This document shows positions 19,609 through 28,078 of a stretch of DNA of 64,000 bases, piece after piece. Made by a program: the position numbers and the translations under genes. The stretch comes from Pseudofrankia coriaricola (GTDB taxonomy: Bacteria; Actinomycetota; Actinomycetes; Frankiales; Frankiaceae). The notes under the pieces were generated by a model. It saw only the letters and a list, made by a program, of their open reading frames with translations, did no database searches and was not told the DNA's origin. The DNA is taken from assembly GCF_001854805.1 (NCBI RefSeq), contig NZ_MBLO01000261.1, positions 1 through 64,000 of the forward strand. Reading direction: 5' to 3'. Each line of letters begins with the position of its first letter. The first letter of the stretch is position 1.

Positions 19609-19622
19609 CGGCCGTCTCCTCC

Positions 19623-19637
19623 CGATCGTCGCGATCG
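19623..19637. promoter_or_regulatory. inverted repeat at the jet operon promoter
   Basis: CGATCG-TCG-CGATCG, a perfect six-base inverted repeat, sits 15 bases before the jetA start. On the minus strand TACGAT (19639-19634) fits a -10 box and overlaps it; a good -35 is not obvious. Confidence 0.35.
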
Positions 19638-19770
19638 TAGGTGACAGGTCCGACAGCTACCTCGGTTGGTGGCGGGGCGCATGGCCGGCGAGCTCGGCGG
19701 CCGAGGATCCTGAACGGTGGACGGATACCGTCGGGGAGGCGGTGCCGCCGGGTACCCGGGGAGGTGCGAC

Positions 19771-20349
19771 GTGGCGGTGGCGGCAGGAACACGCCCGGTC
19801 GCGTTGGAGCTGCTGCCGCACCTGCGGCGGGCGCGTGACCACATCGACCGGCACTACCGTGAGCCGCTCGACCTCGACGAGCTGGCCCGGGTCGCGCGGG
19901 TGTCGAAGTTCCACTTCGCCCGCTGCTTCGAGGCGAGCTATGGCGAGACGCCGATTCGCTACCTCACCCGCCGCCGGATCGAGCGGGCACAGGACCTGCT
20001 CCGGCATGCCAACCTGACGATCACCGAGATCTGCATGCTGGTCGGCTTCTCGAGCCTCGGGTCGTTCTCGGCGCGCTTCACCCAGCTCGTCGGCGAGACG
20101 CCCTCCGCCTACCGCGACCGGTGGGCGGCCCGCGGCGCCCCGCACGTCCCCGGCTGCTACCTGTTCATGCGCGGCTCCATGGACCTGCGCGGCACCGCGG
20201 GCGATCCGGGCGATCCGGGCGACCCCGGCGGCTCGGGTGACCCGGCCAGCCGGGCCGGCCCGGGCGGCGCCGGCGGAGACGGTCCGGCCGGTGGCCTGAA
20301 CTCGCGCAATCTCGGAGAAGCCGGCTTCGCCGGGCCGGGCCTACGCTGA
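19771..20349 (+). CDS. AraC family transcriptional regulator
   Basis: A 192-residue regulator built of an AraC/XylS double helix-turn-helix at residues about 10-115: RDHIDRHYREPLDLDELARVARVSKFHFARCFEASYGETP and ITEICMLVGFSSLGSFSARFTQLVGETPSAYR. There is no N-terminal sensor; the C-terminal 70 residues are Gly/Pro/Asp-rich and probably disordered. Start GTG at 19771 follows GGGGAGG at six bases. It lies four bases before the VOC gene, so the two are co-transcribed; this AraC-VOC pairing is frequent in actinobacteria and suggests that it controls its own neighbour. Confidence 0.85.
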   Translation: MAVAAGTRPVALELLPHLRRARDHIDRHYREPLDLDELARVARVSKFHFARCFEASYGETPIRYLTRRRIERAQDLLRHANLTITEICMLVGFSSLGSFSARFTQLVGETPSAYRDRWAARGAPHVPGCYLFMRGSMDLRGTAGDPGDPGDPGGSGDPASRAGPGGAGGDGPAGGLNSRNLGEAGFAGPGLR

Positions 20350-20353
20350 CCGC

Positions 20354-20782
20354 ATGATCACGAACATCTCGCTGCTGACCGTCTACTGCCTCGACCAAGA
20401 GGAGACCCGCGCGTTCTACGTCGACCTGCTTGGCTTCGAGGTACGCACCGACGTCACGATGAGCGAGGGCTTCCGCTGGCTCACCGTCGGCCACCCGAGC
20501 CAGCCGGGGCTGGATGTCACGCTCATGATCCCCGGGCCGCCGCTCGACCAGGAGGCGGCCGACTTCTACCGCCGCCAGCTCGGCAAGGGCCAGCTCGGCG
20601 GCCTCGGGCTCAGGGTAGACGACTGCCGCAAGACCTACGAGGAACTGACCGCCAAGGGAGTGGAGTTCGTCCAGGAGCCGTCCGACCGGCCCTACGGCGT
20701 CGAGGCGGTCATGCGCGACAACTCCGGCAACTGGCTGGTCCTCGTCGAGCCCCGGAACTTCAGCCCGGCGGACTTCGCCTGA
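20354..20782 (+). CDS. VOC family (glyoxalase/bleomycin resistance fold) protein
   Basis: A 142-residue vicinal-oxygen-chelate protein. Paired beta-alpha-beta units are seen in ISLLTVYCLDQEETRAFYVDLLGFEVRTDV and in the second half GLGLRVDDCRKTYEELTAKGVEF, ending MRDNSGNWLVLVEP with the usual metal-binding Glu. Family members include glyoxalases, dioxygenases and drug-binding proteins, so the reaction cannot be set. Co-transcribed with the AraC regulator four bases upstream. Confidence 0.85.
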   Translation: MITNISLLTVYCLDQEETRAFYVDLLGFEVRTDVTMSEGFRWLTVGHPSQPGLDVTLMIPGPPLDQEAADFYRRQLGKGQLGGLGLRVDDCRKTYEELTAKGVEFVQEPSDRPYGVEAVMRDNSGNWLVLVEPRNFSPADFA

Positions 20783-20846
20783 CCTGTGCTCCCGGAGCAA
20801 GGCCGGGGGCGGCGCGCGGGCAGTCCTCGCCCGCGCGGCCCTCGGC

Positions 20847-22115
20847 TCACACGCCGACGGGCGCCAGCCCCTCGACCGTCGGAGCCCCGGTCTCCAGCTC
20901 CGGCCCCTCGGTCGCGGCCTCGACGGTCGTGGCCGCCGCGGACGCGGGTTCGGCAAGCGCGGGTTCGGCGGACGCGTCGGCCCGGCCTTCGTCCTTGCCC
21001 TGGTCGGCCGGTGCCTCGGCCTTGACGGTCCTGGGCTCGCCGGACTTCACGGTGATGACGCCGGCCAGGACGAGGACGCCGCCGAACAGCTGGACGGGCC
21101 GGGGGAGCTCGGCGAGCAGCAGCCAGGCGAAGCCCAGCGCGGCCACCACCTCGAACAGGGCGACGAACGAGGCGAGGCGCGGCCCGAGCCGCCGGCTGGC
21201 GGCGATCCCCGCGCAGTAGGCCAGCGCGCAGGCGACCAGCCCGACGAGCGCCAGCGGAACCCACCAGGGCACCGTCACGTCCCGGTAGGTCACGGGCGCC
21301 GTCGACGCGGCCATCGGCACCATCCCGACCGCGCCCGCGACGACCAGCGCGACCGCGCCGACGACGAGCCCGCCCGCGGCGAGCACGATCGGCGGCAGGC
21401 CGGTGTCGTCGGCCGCGGACAGCACGAAGTAGATCGCCGCGCCGACCATCGCGCCGAGCGCCCACAGCATGCCGGGCAGGCTCACCTGGGTGCCGTCCAC
21501 CAGGTCGAGCACGCCGACGAGCCCGAGCGCCGAGAGGACGGCGCCGGCGAGCGTCCGCCGTCCCGGCCGCTGCCCGTGCCGGGCCCACAGCCACAACACG
21601 ACCAGCACCGGCGCCGTGTACTCGATGAGCAGCGCCGAACCGACCTCCATGTGGTCGACGGCGTTGAAGTAGCACAGCTGGCAGCCGGCGACCGCGATCA
21701 GCCCATAGCCGACCAGCAGCCCGGCGTTGCGCCGCAGCAGCCACCACCGTCCGCGCAACGCGACCAGCGCCGGCACCAGCAGCACCGCCGCCGCGATCGT
21801 CACCCGCGCCGTGACGGCGGCCGCCGCCGTCCAGCCGCTGTCCAGCAGCCCGCGCGCCAGTGCCCCCGACATCCCGAACGACGCGGCCGATACGAGCGCC
21901 AGCAGCGTGCCGACCGTGGACCCGCTGCCTCCGTCCGCGGATCCGCTGTCTCCGGAGCTTCCGGCGCCGCTACCCGTCGTGACGCTGTCCACGGTCGCGC
22001 TGTCCAGGGTGAGGCCGCCCGTGAGAGCGCGGCCGTCGGCCGTGCCCGACCGCGCGGCCGGGACACCGCCGCCCGCCGGGCCCGCTGCCGCCATGTCATG
22101 TGTCAGGGACCTCAT
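20847..22115 (-). CDS. EamA/DMT family transporter
   Basis: A 422-residue inner-membrane exporter with two EamA repeats, about ten hydrophobic helices between residues 70 and 360 (for example VGTLLALVSAASFGMSGALARGLL and LVGLVACALAYCAGIAA). It has a Ser/Gly-rich N-terminal tail of about 65 residues and a Glu/Ala-rich C-terminal tail. The start ATG at 22115 is favoured over one 54 bases upstream because a promoter with perfect TTGACA (22153-22148), 18-base spacer and TAGCGT (22129-22124) places transcription start almost on this ATG, a leaderless message. Divergent from a CGNR regulator, a common pairing; the regulator probably controls it. Exported metabolite unknown. Confidence 0.85.
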   Translation of the reverse strand: MRSLTHDMAAAGPAGGGVPAARSGTADGRALTGGLTLDSATVDSVTTGSGAGSSGDSGSADGGSGSTVGTLLALVSAASFGMSGALARGLLDSGWTAAAAVTARVTIAAAVLLVPALVALRGRWWLLRRNAGLLVGYGLIAVAGCQLCYFNAVDHMEVGSALLIEYTAPVLVVLWLWARHGQRPGRRTLAGAVLSALGLVGVLDLVDGTQVSLPGMLWALGAMVGAAIYFVLSAADDTGLPPIVLAAGGLVVGAVALVVAGAVGMVPMAASTAPVTYRDVTVPWWVPLALVGLVACALAYCAGIAASRRLGPRLASFVALFEVVAALGFAWLLLAELPRPVQLFGGVLVLAGVITVKSGEPRTVKAEAPADQGKDEGRADASAEPALAEPASAAATTVEAATEGPELETGAPTVEGLAPVGV

Positions 22116-22123
22116 GGCTGATG

Positions 22124-22153
22124 ACGCTATGTTCGATCGGTGTAATATGTCAA
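22124..22153. promoter_or_regulatory. overlapping divergent promoters of eamA and the CGNR regulator
   Basis: On the minus strand TTGACA-N18-TAGCGT drives the transporter. On the plus strand TAATAT (22143-22148) fits a -10 for the CGNR gene, seven bases before its GTG. The two promoters occupy the same 40 bases, so one bound regulator would control both; both messages look leaderless. A CGATCG palindrome lies in the middle. Confidence 0.6.
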
Positions 22154-22154
22154 T

Positions 22155-22697
22155 GTGCTCTTCGCTCATGACACCGAGGCGTCACTGCTGGCGGCGGTGT
22201 GGTTGGTCAACTCCGCCCAGGCGCCGGACACCCTCGAGACCGTCGAGCAGCTCGACGACTTCTTCGACGAGTTTCGTTACACCGGCCACCGCGACGGCGA
22301 CGAGACCGAGCTCGCCGCGGTCCGCGCCCTGCGCCCGGCGCTGCGCCGCCTGCTCGCCGGCAGCCGTGACGAGGCGGCCGAGCTGACCAACCAGGTGCTC
22401 GCCGACGCCGACGCCGTCCCACGCCTGGTCCGGCACGGCGGCTTCGACTGGCACATCCACGCCGTTCCGTCGGACGCGCCGTTCATCACCCGGATCATGG
22501 TCGAGACCGCGATGGCGATGGTCGACCTGATCCGCCTCGACGAGATGTCCCGTCTCGCCGTCTGCGCCGCCGACGGCTGCGAGGGCCTGGTCATCGACCT
22601 TTCCCGCAACCGGTCCCGCCGCTTCTGCTCCACCGCCTGCGGCAACCGCGAGGCTGTCGCGGCCTACCGTGCCCGTCGACGAGGGCCGACCATATAG
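22155..22697 (+). CDS. CGNR zinc finger (ABATE-domain) transcriptional regulator
   Basis: A 180-residue regulator. The N-terminal ABATE part has ASLLAAVWLVNSA and EQLDDFFDEFRYTG; the C-terminal treble-clef zinc finger shows CAADGCEGLVIDLSRNRSRRFCSTACGNR, with Cys pairs and the name-giving CGNR. Start GTG at 22155 directly follows a -10-like TAATAT, so translation is probably leaderless. Divergent from the EamA transporter, its likely target. Confidence 0.9.
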   Translation: MLFAHDTEASLLAAVWLVNSAQAPDTLETVEQLDDFFDEFRYTGHRDGDETELAAVRALRPALRRLLAGSRDEAAELTNQVLADADAVPRLVRHGGFDWHIHAVPSDAPFITRIMVETAMAMVDLIRLDEMSRLAVCAADGCEGLVIDLSRNRSRRFCSTACGNREAVAAYRARRRGPTI

Positions 22698-22844
22698 AAA
22701 TTCTTCGCGTTTTCCCCGACAAAAAGTAGATGGACTTGGGCTGAAGTCCGGCGCACGCTCGGCGCGTGCGATGTCCGTACGGGGACTGATATGGACTGAT
22801 ATGTACTGATGCGGGCTGCCGGCCCGGCCGAAAGGTGTGCGTGG

Positions 22845-23855
22845 ATGACGAGGCGGGGCTGGGCGCTGTTCGCGGCGATGAGCGTGATCTGGGGAATTCC
22901 CTACCTGCTCATCAAGGTGGCGGTCGAAGGGGTGTCGGGGCCGGTGCTGGTGCTGGCCCGCACGGGTGTCGGCGCGCTGGTGCTGGCGCCGCTGGCGTTG
23001 CGTGACCGGGCCGGTCGCGCCCAGGTGGCGCGCCATTGGCGACCGATTCTCGCGTTCGCCACGATCGAGATCCTCGGCCCGTGGATTCTGCTCTCGGACG
23101 CCGAACGGCACCTGTCCAGCTCGCTGACTGGCCTGCTGGTCGCGGCCGTCCCGGTCGTCGCGATCGTCCTGACCCGGCTGACCGGAGGCACCGAGCGCAT
23201 CACGGCGGCTCGCTGGCTCGGTCTCGCTGTCGGGACCGGCGGGGTCGCGGCGCTCGCCGTGCCCGGTGTCCACGGCTTCGGCCTCCGGCCGGTCCTCGAG
23301 GTCCTCGCCGTCGCGGTCTGCTATGCGATCGCCCCGCTGATCGCCGTCCGCCGGCTCGGCGACGTGCCCTCGCTGCCGATGACCGCCGCCTGCCTCGCGT
23401 TCGCCGTGCTCGTCTACGTTGGCCCCGCCGTCGCGACCTGGCCGAGCGCCGTCCCGAGCGCCCGGGTCCTGGGCGCGCTCGTCGCCCTCGGCCTGATCTG
23501 CACGGCCCTGGCGTTCGTCCTGTTCTTCGCGCTGATCCGCGAGGTCGGCAACGCCCGTGCGACCGTCATCACCTACGTCAACCCGGCGGTCGCCATCGCC
23601 GCCGGCGCGGTCTTCCTCGGCGAGCCGCTGACCTGGTCCATCGGCGTCGGCTTCGCGCTGATCCTCGTCGGCTCGGTCCTGGCGACGAGCTCCCCGCGGC
23701 CACCGGTCGCGACCGAGCCTTCCCTGGTCGTCCCGTCCGCCCTGTCGGCCGCGCCCGCTCCGGCCGCGTCAGTGCCCGCCGCGCCGCTCGCGCCGTCGGC
23801 CCGCCAGCCGGGTGTGCGGGGCTGGGCCATGTCACGTCACAAACCCGCCCGCTAG
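22845..23855 (+). CDS. EamA/DMT family transporter
   Basis: A 336-residue membrane transporter with ten predicted helices in two EamA halves, beginning GWALFAAMSVIWGIPYLLIKVAV and including NARATVITYVNPAVAIAAGAVFLGEPLT, the classic C-terminal EamA signature. Start ATG 22845 is preceded by AAAGGTG; an in-frame ATG at 22809 lacks a ribosome site. The C-terminal 45 residues are Ala/Pro-rich. Its stop overlaps by four bases the stop of the convergent fadD-like gene. Unrelated in detail to the other EamA gene in this window. Confidence 0.87.
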   Translation: MTRRGWALFAAMSVIWGIPYLLIKVAVEGVSGPVLVLARTGVGALVLAPLALRDRAGRAQVARHWRPILAFATIEILGPWILLSDAERHLSSSLTGLLVAAVPVVAIVLTRLTGGTERITAARWLGLAVGTGGVAALAVPGVHGFGLRPVLEVLAVAVCYAIAPLIAVRRLGDVPSLPMTAACLAFAVLVYVGPAVATWPSAVPSARVLGALVALGLICTALAFVLFFALIREVGNARATVITYVNPAVAIAAGAVFLGEPLTWSIGVGFALILVGSVLATSSPRPPVATEPSLVVPSALSAAPAPAASVPAAPLAPSARQPGVRGWAMSRHKPAR

Positions 23856-25555
23856 GAGGACTCTGCCGGGTTCCGCGCCGGGGGTGTCGCGTAGCGGGCG
23901 CGGAGGTCGACCTTGCGGACCTTGCCGCTCGCGTTGCGTGGGAGATCGTCGACGATCTCGACGGCTGTCGGCTTCTTGTAGGAGGCGAGCCGGTCCGTTG
24001 CCCAGGTGAGGATGTCATCGAGCGTCGGCGGGTCGTCCGGGTCGGTGGGCTCGACAACCGCGAGCGGCGTCTCGATCCAGCGCGGGTGCGGGACGCCGAT
24101 GAGGGCCACGTCGCGCACCTTCGGGTGGCCGGCGAGGATGCTTTCGACCTCGGCGCAGTAGATGTTCTCTCCACCGGAGATGATCATGTCCTTCTTCCGG
24201 TCGACGACGTAGAGGAATCCCTCCTCGTCCTCGCGCACCAGGTCGCCGGAATGGAACCAGCCGCCGGTGTACGCCGCCGCGGTCGCCTCCGGGTCGCGCC
24301 AGTAGCCGGACATGAGCCCCGGCCCGCGGTACACGATCTCGCCGACCTCGCCGCGCGGCACGTCGCGCATCTCGTCGTCGACAATGCGTACCGCGACCGT
24401 CGGCACCGGCCTCCCGACCGACCCCAGCTTGCGCGGCGCGTCGGCGCCGTCGAGCACGCACGTGACCGGCGACATCTCCGTCTGACCGAAGACGGCGACG
24501 TTCGCGACCCCCGGAAAGGTCGCCGCCATCGCCTCCAGCGTCGACGCGAGTGCCGGTGACGCGCCCCAGGACATCGACCGCAGGGCCAGGTCCATCTTGC
24601 GTACCCCCGGCACCTCGCACACCGCCTGCCACTGCGTCGGCACCAGGAAGGCGCTGGTTACCCGCTCCCGGGCGATCAGGTCGACGAGTGCCGCCGCGTC
24701 GAACGCGCCCGTCGGCACGACGACCGCCCGCCCGCCGGTCAGCAGCACCGGCGCGAGCGCGCCGACCCCGGCGATGTGGAACAGCGGGGCGCTGACGAGC
24801 ATCGCCGCCTCAGCGTCGGCGAGCTGGTAGGAGCGCATCGCCGTGATCGCCTGCATCAGCAGGTTGAGGTGGGTCAGCATCGCGCCCTTGGGATTCCCGG
24901 TCGTCCCCGACGTGTACATGATCAGGAACGTGTCGGTCTCGCGGACCTGGGCGTACGGGAAGCGACCACCCCCCATCCCCGCCGCGCCCGCCTCGTCGGG
25001 CCGCTCGGGCTCGGCCGCGACCGCCGTCTCGAAGTCCTCGGCGCCGGCGCCGGCCCGCCCCGGGTCGCCGCCCACCACCAGGCACACCTCGACCGGAACC
25101 CGGGCGCGCGCGGCGGCGGCCACCGGCGCGGTCGCCTCGTCCACGACCAGCGTGGCGGCACCACAGTTGTCCAGGATCCAGGCCACCTCCGCGCCGACCA
25201 GCCGGAAGTTCACCGGCACCGCGACCGCGCCCGCCCAGGCGGCGGCCAGGATCGTCTCGATGTGCTCGACCCGGTTGAGCATCAGCGTCGCGACCCGGTC
25301 GCCCGGCCGGATCCCGCGCCGCGTCAGCGCCGCGGCGACCCGCGACACCCGGTCGGCCAGCTCGGACCAGGTGACGCCGTGCCCCTCGAACCGCAGGGCG
25401 ACGCCGTCCGGAACCTGATGGGCGTGCCGCACCAGCTGCGTCACCCAGGTGTACGTCCGCGCGGCCTCGAGCGCCGGGCCGGGTGCGCCTGGGCCGTTGC
25501 CCGCGCCCGCGACGTCGCTCGCCCCCGAGATCGTCCGGTTCGTCGTGGCCACCAT
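23852..25555 (-). CDS. AMP-binding acyl-CoA synthetase (FadD-like)
   Basis: A 567-residue ANL-superfamily ligase that activates a carboxylic acid to acyl-AMP and then acyl-CoA. Motifs in order: YTSGTTGNPKGAML (P-loop), FGQTEMSP (A4), YTGGWFHSGD (A7) and the catalytic lysine in NASGKVRKVDL near the C-terminus. Start ATG 25555 (MVATTNRT) follows GGAGG at about eight bases; a further upstream start is less well supported. It is a single gene with a convergent neighbour on one side and DUF2277 on the other. Chain length preference cannot be read from sequence. Confidence 0.9.
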   Translation of the reverse strand: MVATTNRTISGASDVAGAGNGPGAPGPALEAARTYTWVTQLVRHAHQVPDGVALRFEGHGVTWSELADRVSRVAAALTRRGIRPGDRVATLMLNRVEHIETILAAAWAGAVAVPVNFRLVGAEVAWILDNCGAATLVVDEATAPVAAAARARVPVEVCLVVGGDPGRAGAGAEDFETAVAAEPERPDEAGAAGMGGGRFPYAQVRETDTFLIMYTSGTTGNPKGAMLTHLNLLMQAITAMRSYQLADAEAAMLVSAPLFHIAGVGALAPVLLTGGRAVVVPTGAFDAAALVDLIARERVTSAFLVPTQWQAVCEVPGVRKMDLALRSMSWGASPALASTLEAMAATFPGVANVAVFGQTEMSPVTCVLDGADAPRKLGSVGRPVPTVAVRIVDDEMRDVPRGEVGEIVYRGPGLMSGYWRDPEATAAAYTGGWFHSGDLVREDEEGFLYVVDRKKDMIISGGENIYCAEVESILAGHPKVRDVALIGVPHPRWIETPLAVVEPTDPDDPPTLDDILTWATDRLASYKKPTAVEIVDDLPRNASGKVRKVDLRARYATPPARNPAESS

Positions 25556-25763
25556 CCGTCTCGCCTCCAGATCCACCAGGAACCCCACCGCCGATTGTGT
25601 GACGCCGATCACTGACGTTAGGTCGGATCGGCCGCGCACGGAACCCGGGACGGGTGGTCGTTCCGAGAGGGAGCGGACGGTCGCCCAGCGAAAGGCGCGG
25701 ACGGTCGTCCGGAGAAGAGGCCGGCGGGCCCGACTTGTCGGCGCGGGGACCTACCGTGGAGGC

Positions 25764-26027
25764 ATGTGCCGCAACATCACGGAGCTGCGCGGCCTTGAGC
25801 CGTCGGCGACCGACGAGGAGATCGAGGCAGCCGCGCTGCAGTTCATCCGCAAGGTCAGCGGCCTGCGCCAGCCGCCGCCGGCCGCGGCGGAGGCGTTCGA
25901 CGGCGCCGTCACCGACGTGGCGGCCATCGTCCACCGGCTGCTGGACGCGCTCCCGGCGCGCCGCCAGCCCCCGGCGACCGTCCCGCCGCTGCGCCGTCCC
26001 GAGGTCCGCGCCCGCCTCGGCCGCTGA
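25764..26027 (+). CDS. DUF2277 family protein
   Basis: An 87-residue protein starting MCRNITELRGLEPSATDEEI with the conserved AALQFIRKVSGLR core, diagnostic of DUF2277, a small conserved actinobacterial/proteobacterial family without assigned function. GGAGG lies immediately upstream of the ATG (spacing is short, about two bases). Divergent from fadD and convergent with the PIG-L gene. Confidence 0.85.
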   Translation: MCRNITELRGLEPSATDEEIEAAALQFIRKVSGLRQPPPAAAEAFDGAVTDVAAIVHRLLDALPARRQPPATVPPLRRPEVRARLGR

Positions 26028-26050
26028 GCCGCGCTTGGTGTAGACGTGGC

Positions 26051-26120
<70 letters not shown>

Positions 26121-26126
26121 CTGATG

Positions 26127-26170
26127 CGCGCGTACGCGCACACGGGACCGCCTGTGCGCGTACGCGCACA
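26127..26170. terminator. paired GCGCGTACGCGC palindromes, possible bidirectional terminator
   Basis: Two related palindromes follow the microsatellite: one centred near 26133 and the perfect 18-base TGTGCGCGTACGCGCACA at 26153-26170, 23 bases before the stop of the minus-strand PIG-L gene. Position between converging genes suggests transcription termination in both directions. Confidence 0.4.
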
Positions 26171-26193
26171 TCGGGAGCGTGCGGGGCGGGGCG

Positions 26194-27039
26194 TCAGTCG
26201 GCGTCGGTGAAGACGTCCAGGAACGAGGCGGCGGGGGTGGCGGACGGGTCGTTGAAGTACTCGCGGCCGCCGAGGAGGGCGAACAACGGAACCGGAAGAC
26301 GGGTGACGTAGCGGCGAAGGCGAGCCGGAGCGCGAGGGCCGGCGAGCTGGGAAGCGTGCGCGGCGAGCGAGGCGCGCTTCTGGCGTGCGTAGCGGCGGAC
26401 GTCGACTCGGTAGGCGATCTCGCGGCGCGGGGTGAACATCGGGGGAGCGGGTTCCTCTGCCGCCGCGGCCTGGCGACGGAGCCGGAACGGCCGGGGCCGC
26501 TGGGCCGGCCGGGCCGGTCGGAACAGCGCGCCGAGCCGGCCGATGCGGACCAGTCGTTCGACGGTCTCCCGCGGGAGGGTCGCCTCCACCGTGCGGATGC
26601 CGCCGGCCAGGTCCGCCGCGCGGGCGCCGACCTCGTGCACCCGTACGTGGTCACGGTGCCCGTATCCGCCGCGCGCGTCGTAGCTGATCAGAACCGACGC
26701 CTTCTCCGCGCGCAGCAGGCCGGCCAGTTTCCCGGCCGCCTCGTCCAGGTCGGCGCGCGCGAACCTCTGCCGGTCATCCGGATCCGGGTAGAACAGCGGC
26801 CCGTGCCCGCTGTCCGCGTAGCCGAGATACTCGACCCGGGCGACCCCCAACTCGGCCGCGCTTGCTCGCAACTCGTCCAGGCGGACGCGTGCCTCGGGAT
26901 CGGAGCCGTTCCCCATGTGCCCGTCGGTCGCGACGACGATCACGACCCGATGTCCCGCCGCGGCGAGCAACGCCAGCGTCCCGCCGCTCCACAGCGCCTC
27001 GTCATCCGGATGCGCGTGCAGCGCCACGACCGAGCCCAC
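26194..27039 (-). CDS. PIG-L family deacetylase
   Basis: A zinc-dependent N-acetyl-sugar deacetylase of the PIG-L/MshB/Mca fold, 281 residues from the GTG at 27039. Metal-binding motifs are HAHPDDE near the N-terminus and GGYGHRDHVRVHEVG at about residue 110. The C-terminal third (FTPRREIAYRVDVRRYARQKRASLAAHASQ) matches the mycothiol-related branch, but MshB or Mca identity cannot be claimed. An alternative GTG at 27138 would overlap the upstream methyltransferase by 53 bases; neither start has a clear ribosome site. Lies downstream of the methyltransferase on the same strand. Confidence 0.82.
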   Translation of the reverse strand: MGSVVALHAHPDDEALWSGGTLALLAAAGHRVVIVVATDGHMGNGSDPEARVRLDELRASAAELGVARVEYLGYADSGHGPLFYPDPDDRQRFARADLDEAAGKLAGLLRAEKASVLISYDARGGYGHRDHVRVHEVGARAADLAGGIRTVEATLPRETVERLVRIGRLGALFRPARPAQRPRPFRLRRQAAAAEEPAPPMFTPRREIAYRVDVRRYARQKRASLAAHASQLAGPRAPARLRRYVTRLPVPLFALLGGREYFNDPSATPAASFLDVFTDAD

Positions 27040-27085
27040 GTCCGGATCGTGCCAGACCGGCGCGACGACGCCGAAGCCGCGACCT

Positions 27086-27883
27086 TCAGGGCTTCCGCGC
27101 GACCGCGGCCCAGACGGGCACGGGGGCGGTGTCGGCACCGGGGTCGGGACGCCACTCGGAGGCGGTGACGAGGCCGGGCTCGACGAGTTCGAGACCGTCC
27201 ACGAAGCGCGCGACCTGGTCCCGCGTCCGGTAGACGGAGATCACCGGGCTGCTCGCGCTCGCCTCGTCCATGCTGCGGGCGGTCTCGGGGCGGACGTCCT
27301 GGGCGATGTGGGCCAGCGAGAGGTAGCTGCCGGACGGCATCGCGTCCAGGAGGGTCCGGACGACCCGGTCCGCTTCGTCGGAGTCCGGGATGAACTGCAG
27401 CACGCCATGCAGCAGGGTCGCGACCGGCCGGGAGAAGTCCAACGTGGCCGCCGCGTCCTCCAGGATCTTCTCCGGGTCACGCAGGTCGGCCTGCAGATAG
27501 GCGGTCACGCCCTCGGGAACGCCGGTCAGCAGCGCCCGGGCGTGGACGATCACGACCGGGTCGTTGTCGACGTAGACGATGCGGCTTTCGGGCGCGAGGC
27601 GCTGGGCGACCTCATGGATGTTGTCGGTGGCCGGCAGGCCGGTTCCGATGTCGAGGAACTGCCGGATGCCCGCGTCGGCGGCCAGGAACGTCACCGCGCG
27701 GCGCAGGAAGGCCCGGTTCGCGCGCGCGGTGTGCGGGATGGTCGGGTCTATCGCCAACATCTGGTCGGCCAGGGCCCGGTCGACGGCGAAGTTGTTCTTG
27801 CCGCCGAGGAAGTAGTTGTGGATCCGTTCCGGATGCGGGAGATACGGGTTTAACCCGGCCGAGGACTGCTCGTCATTGGGCAT
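27086..27883 (-). CDS. SAM-dependent methyltransferase, DUF574 family
   Basis: A 265-residue actinobacterial-specific methyltransferase-like protein. The opener GLNPYLPHPERIHNYFLGGKNNFAVDR is the family signature, followed by the SAM-binding FLDIGTGLPATDNIHEVAQ and VYVDNDPVV. Start ATG 27883 follows GGGGGGAG at six bases; upstream in-frame starts do not. Substrate unknown; these genes occur in many copies in actinomycetes, often near regulatory genes. Confidence 0.9.
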   Translation of the reverse strand: MPNDEQSSAGLNPYLPHPERIHNYFLGGKNNFAVDRALADQMLAIDPTIPHTARANRAFLRRAVTFLAADAGIRQFLDIGTGLPATDNIHEVAQRLAPESRIVYVDNDPVVIVHARALLTGVPEGVTAYLQADLRDPEKILEDAAATLDFSRPVATLLHGVLQFIPDSDEADRVVRTLLDAMPSGSYLSLAHIAQDVRPETARSMDEASASSPVISVYRTRDQVARFVDGLELVEPGLVTASEWRPDPGADTAPVPVWAAVARKP

Positions 27884-28078
27884 GTCCACTCCCCCCTTGG
27901 CCGCTGCATCGCGGCGCACCTGGACATAGTCGCAGAGTGTTGGACAACTGGTCATCAACTGGCCGTCGTCATGCCACCCGGTAGCGGTGCGTGCACGGCG
28001 ACGGAGCGGCGCCGAGCGGCCGGGCTGGTGCCAGCCCGGCCGCTCAGAGCCGCCGGAAGCCGCCGGCGAGCCGTCCGG

